Assembly (NCBI RefSeq): GCF_000019845.1
Contig: NC_010581.1
Location: 997,501-1,061,500 of the forward strand
DNA length: 64,000 nucleotides
Direction of reading: 5' to 3'
DNA from: Beijerinckia indica subsp. indica ATCC 9039
Lineage (GTDB): Bacteria; Pseudomonadota; Alphaproteobacteria; Rhizobiales; Beijerinckiaceae
Both the position numbers and the translations under genes were made by a program. The notes under the pieces are model-generated. The model was not told the DNA's origin and ran no database searches. It was given only the letters and a program-made list of their open reading frames with translations. Positions 61,415 through 64,000 of this stretch are shown here, in pieces. Every line of letters starts with the position of its first letter. Position 1 is the stretch's first letter.

Positions 61415-63772
61415 ATGGACTATTTCAGACGATTCACGTTCCTGTTCGCGATACCGGCCTTTGATGCGGACGATCTCGAAGGCGTCCGATTCAATCAGAT
61501 CGTCGACGAGATCGAGCGCTCCGGTTTCGAAGTCGTCAAGGCCCGCAAGCTCGAAGACGCCGAGATTGCGGTGCAGACCGACGCCGCCATCGGATGCATG
61601 GTGGTTGACTGGGGCAAGAAGGGCCTCGAGGGCAAGACGGCCGCGCTGATCAATCTCATGCGCCGCCGTGGCCTCGACTTTCCGATCATCCTCTTGATCC
61701 GCCGCAAGCGGTTCGAGGATCTGCCCGTCGAAGTGCTCGACTTCATCGATGGCTATGTCTTTCTCTCGGAAGAGACACCTGCCTTCATCGCCAAGAATCT
61801 CATCAGCCGTCTCAAGCAATATGCCGAGACGTTGAAGACGCCATTCTTCGGCGCACTCGTCGATTATGCCCAAGAAGGCAATCAGCTATGGACCTGTCCG
61901 GGCCACAATGGGGGCGTGTTCTATGGCCGTAGCCCGATTGGCCGGGTCTTCATGGAGCATCTCGGAGAGGCGGTGTTCCGCGACGACCTCGACAATTCAG
62001 TGCTCGATCTTGGCGACCTCTTGACCCACGAAGGGCCGGCTTTGCAGGCCCAAAAGGAAGCCGCCCGGATTTTTGGCGCGGAGAAGACTTATTTCGTCCT
62101 CAACGGCACCTCGACCTCCAATAAGGTGGCGCTGTCCGCGCTCGTGACCGACGGCGATCTGGTGTTGTTCGACCGTAACAATCACAAGGCCGCCCATCAT
62201 GGCGCCTTGATGATCAGCGGCGGCATTCCGGTCTATCTTCCGACGGTGCGTAATGCCTTCGGCTTGATCGGCCCAATGCGCTGGGATGCTTTCGATGAGA
62301 AAGCACTGCGCGAGCGTATCCGTACTCATCCGCTGGTCAAGGATGCCGAGGCTTGGCGCCGGCCGCGCCCGTTCCGCGTCGCCGTGGTCGAACAATGCAC
62401 TTATGATGGCACGATCCACAGCGCCGAGATGATCCTCCAGCGCATCGGACATCTTTGCGATTACATCCTGTTCGATGAGGCCTGGGCTGGCTTCATGAAG
62501 TTTCATCCGCTCTATGCAGGGCGTTTTGCCATGGGGCTTTCAGACCTTGGTCCTGACGCCCCCGGTATCATCGCCACCCAGTCGACCCATAAGCAATTGG
62601 CCAGCTTCTCGCAGGCCTCGCAGATCCATATCAAGGATCGTCACATCAAGGGGCAAAAGCGCCGTATCGAGCATCGCCGCTTCAACGAGAGCTTCATGCA
62701 ATATGCGTCGACCTCGCCTTTCTATCCGCTGTTCGCATCGCTGGATGTCGGCGCGCAGATGATGAAGGGGCGTTCGGGTGAGGTGCTATGGGACGATACG
62801 ATCAGGCTGGGTATTGAGCTCCGCAAGAAGATTCGCGCCATAAAGCGTGAGTTCGAGGAGAAAGAAATACGTCCCGAGCGGCGCTGGTTCTTCGAGTCTT
62901 TCGTGCCCGACCGTATCATGATCCCCGATGTGTCCCGCGAGGGCGCGGTGCATGATGTCGCCTGGGAGGCGATCGGGACAGACCAGCTCGCCACCGACCC
63001 TCTTTATTGGCAACTCGCGCCGAGTGCCGCCTGGCACGGCTTCGCCGACATGGCGCCGGGCTTTGCCATGACCGACCCCAACAAGCTGACGCTGCTGACG
63101 CCTGGCTTCGACCGCGCCACTGGCAATTATGCCGAACATGGCATCCCAGCCCCGGTTGTCGCCCAATATTTGCGCGAGAATCGCATTGTCGCGGAAAAGA
63201 ATGACCTCAACTCGCTGCTCTTCCTGCTGACGCCTGGAGTGGAGGCCAGCAAGGCCGGCACGCTGGTTAGCGGGCTCGTCGCTTTCAAGAAACTGCATGA
63301 TGATAATGTGCTGCTGGAAGAAGCCATTCCCGAATTCTACCGGAGAAGGCCGGCACGTTATGCCGGGGAGCGCCTGCGCGATCTCTGCGCGGACATGCAT
63401 CGTTTCTTCCGCGACGCGGATGTCAGCGCTTTGCAGGCGAAGCAGTTTTCGCCTGACCATCTGCCGGAGATCGCCTTGTCTCCACATGATGCGGCGCGTT
63501 GTCTCGTACGCAATGACGTCGATTACCTCCCCATCGATGCCATCTTTGGCCGGATCGCCACAACACCGTTCGTGGTCTATCCGCCTGGGATCGCGACGAT
63601 CGTGCCGGGTGAGCGTATCACTGAGCGCGCGCAGCCGATGATCGACTATCTCAAAATGTTCGAGGCGAGCTTCAATGCCTTCCCCGGCTTCGAGGTGGAG
63701 ATTCAAGGCGTTTATCGCGAGGTGGATGCTGGCGGCCGCGTCCGGCTTTACACTTACGTGGTCTCCGAATAG
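61415..63772 (+). CDS. Orn/Lys/Arg decarboxylase family protein (PLP, fold type I)
   Basis: Large PLP-dependent amino acid decarboxylase of 785 residues. The N-terminal flavodoxin-like wing (about 1-130) precedes the core, with KTYFVLNGTSTSNKVALSALVTDGDLVLFDRNNHKAAHHGALMISGGIPVYL (about 230-285). The PLP Lys lies in GIIATQSTHKQLASFSQASQIHIKD (about 395). The C-terminal domain contains DLNSLLFLLTPGVE and FEVEIQGVYREVDAGGRVRLYTYVV. Ornithine, lysine and arginine are all possible substrates; products feed polyamine synthesis or acid resistance. ATG 61415 has GAGGG upstream; the frame to 61376 is not used. Confidence 0.92.
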   Translation: MDYFRRFTFLFAIPAFDADDLEGVRFNQIVDEIERSGFEVVKARKLEDAEIAVQTDAAIGCMVVDWGKKGLEGKTAALINLMRRRGLDFPIILLIRRKRFEDLPVEVLDFIDGYVFLSEETPAFIAKNLISRLKQYAETLKTPFFGALVDYAQEGNQLWTCPGHNGGVFYGRSPIGRVFMEHLGEAVFRDDLDNSVLDLGDLLTHEGPALQAQKEAARIFGAEKTYFVLNGTSTSNKVALSALVTDGDLVLFDRNNHKAAHHGALMISGGIPVYLPTVRNAFGLIGPMRWDAFDEKALRERIRTHPLVKDAEAWRRPRPFRVAVVEQCTYDGTIHSAEMILQRIGHLCDYILFDEAWAGFMKFHPLYAGRFAMGLSDLGPDAPGIIATQSTHKQLASFSQASQIHIKDRHIKGQKRRIEHRRFNESFMQYASTSPFYPLFASLDVGAQMMKGRSGEVLWDDTIRLGIELRKKIRAIKREFEEKEIRPERRWFFESFVPDRIMIPDVSREGAVHDVAWEAIGTDQLATDPLYWQLAPSAAWHGFADMAPGFAMTDPNKLTLLTPGFDRATGNYAEHGIPAPVVAQYLRENRIVAEKNDLNSLLFLLTPGVEASKAGTLVSGLVAFKKLHDDNVLLEEAIPEFYRRRPARYAGERLRDLCADMHRFFRDADVSALQAKQFSPDHLPEIALSPHDAARCLVRNDVDYLPIDAIFGRIATTPFVVYPPGIATIVPGERITERAQPMIDYLKMFEASFNAFPGFEVEIQGVYREVDAGGRVRLYTYVVSE

Positions 63773-63818
63773 GAGAGCATGTTCCAAGACGCATGCTTCA
63801 TGAGACTTGGTGTGATAC

Positions 63819-63969
63819 CAACGGTCATAATCAATGACCGTTGGACCGCTCTTGAATTTTCGCTCTCGCTTTGAAAAAGCGAAAATTCAAGAAAGGAACC
63901 AAAGGTCGTTATTCACGACCTTTGGTATGAGAGTGGATAAACCTGACACTTGGTTCGCAAGTGTCAGGA
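63819..63969. repeat. Four consecutive perfect hairpins (B-A-B-C)
   Basis: Within 150 bp: CCAACGGTCAT and complement (63819-63845, loop aatca); TCTTGAATTTTCGCT and complement (63851-63893); ACCAAAGGTCGT and complement (63899-63927, loop tattc); CCTGACACTTG and complement (63943-63969, loop gttcg). Three of the four have five-base loops. No gene lies between 63773 and the window end. A- and B-type relatives occur at 1724-1801 and 33304-33372. Confidence 0.92.
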
Positions 63970-64000
63970 TCATTTATCTATAAAATTAAGAATGCGCGGG

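Noticed and set aside
63819..63969. CRISPR array
   Set aside because: The repeats are palindromes of different sequence without uniform spacers and no cas genes are present.

Overview
The window looks like chromosome of an alphaproteobacterium of the order Rhizobiales (Hyphomicrobiales), probably near Beijerinckiaceae. Several local gene orders are typical of that order: lysC-ptsP-prfA, rpiA-DUF2059-gor, ldtR-ldtP, sdhE-mfd, cysQ-DUF4170, PA0069-type radical SAM-rnhB and cysE-DUF3126. GC is moderately high, and short perfect palindromes fill many intergenic gaps, as is common in this group. The genus is an inference. No rRNA, tRNA, CRISPR array, intact insertion sequence or phage gene was recognised.

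Layout. 1-3.4 kb: a partial membrane protein, a CNT-type nucleoside transporter, an SDR oxidoreductase and phosphoglycolate phosphatase, all on the minus strand. 3.6-7.2 kb: a secreted protein, rpiA, a DUF2059 protein and glutathione reductase on the plus strand. 7.7-10.3 kb: the MarR-type regulator LdtR and an L,D-transpeptidase. 10.3-20 kb, minus strand: a lipoprotein hydrolase, a transglutaminase-like protein, a PEBP protein, prfA, ptsP (EI-Ntr), lysC and a GlsB/YeaQ-type membrane protein. 20-24.2 kb: sdhE, mfd and a small coupled gene. 24.2-26.5 kb: a visibly AT-richer insert with one large ATPase-TOPRIM gene, a probable defence gene. 26.5-29.3 kb: a DUF1275 membrane protein without a canonical start codon, a small secreted protein and a TAXI-type binding protein.

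29.3-34.7 kb is a TetR-controlled RND efflux operon with candidate operators upstream. 34.8-41.1 kb holds a LysR remnant, an orphan sulfonate-type binding protein, an Old Yellow Enzyme, an LLM flavin monooxygenase and a sorbosone-dehydrogenase-like enzyme fused to cytochrome c. 41.2-50.3 kb holds a monomeric aconitase, a zinc alcohol dehydrogenase, a protein ending in twelve histidines, an orphan AtpR-like protein, an aldo/keto reductase-MFS pair and a two-part glycosyltransferase. 50.4-54.9 kb holds cysQ, DUF4170, DUF2093 and a LuxR-LuxI quorum-sensing pair with a coupled small gene and a nearby orphan plus-strand terminator. 55-63.8 kb holds rnhB, a radical SAM protein, an FAD monooxygenase, a zinc-finger protein, an alpha/beta hydrolase, cysE, a tandem-duplicated DUF3126 protein and a large Orn/Lys/Arg decarboxylase.

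The most unusual signals are: (1) a modular family of perfect hairpins, many with five-base loops, that recurs through the gaps and ends the window as a B-A-B-C block; (2) the ATPase-TOPRIM gene with a long inverted repeat in its leader; (3) the DUF1275 gene that appears to start at ATC; (4) the quorum-sensing locus with a coupled small ORF and a possible small RNA; and (5) several orphan or rearranged genes (AtpR, DUF2093, missing prmC).
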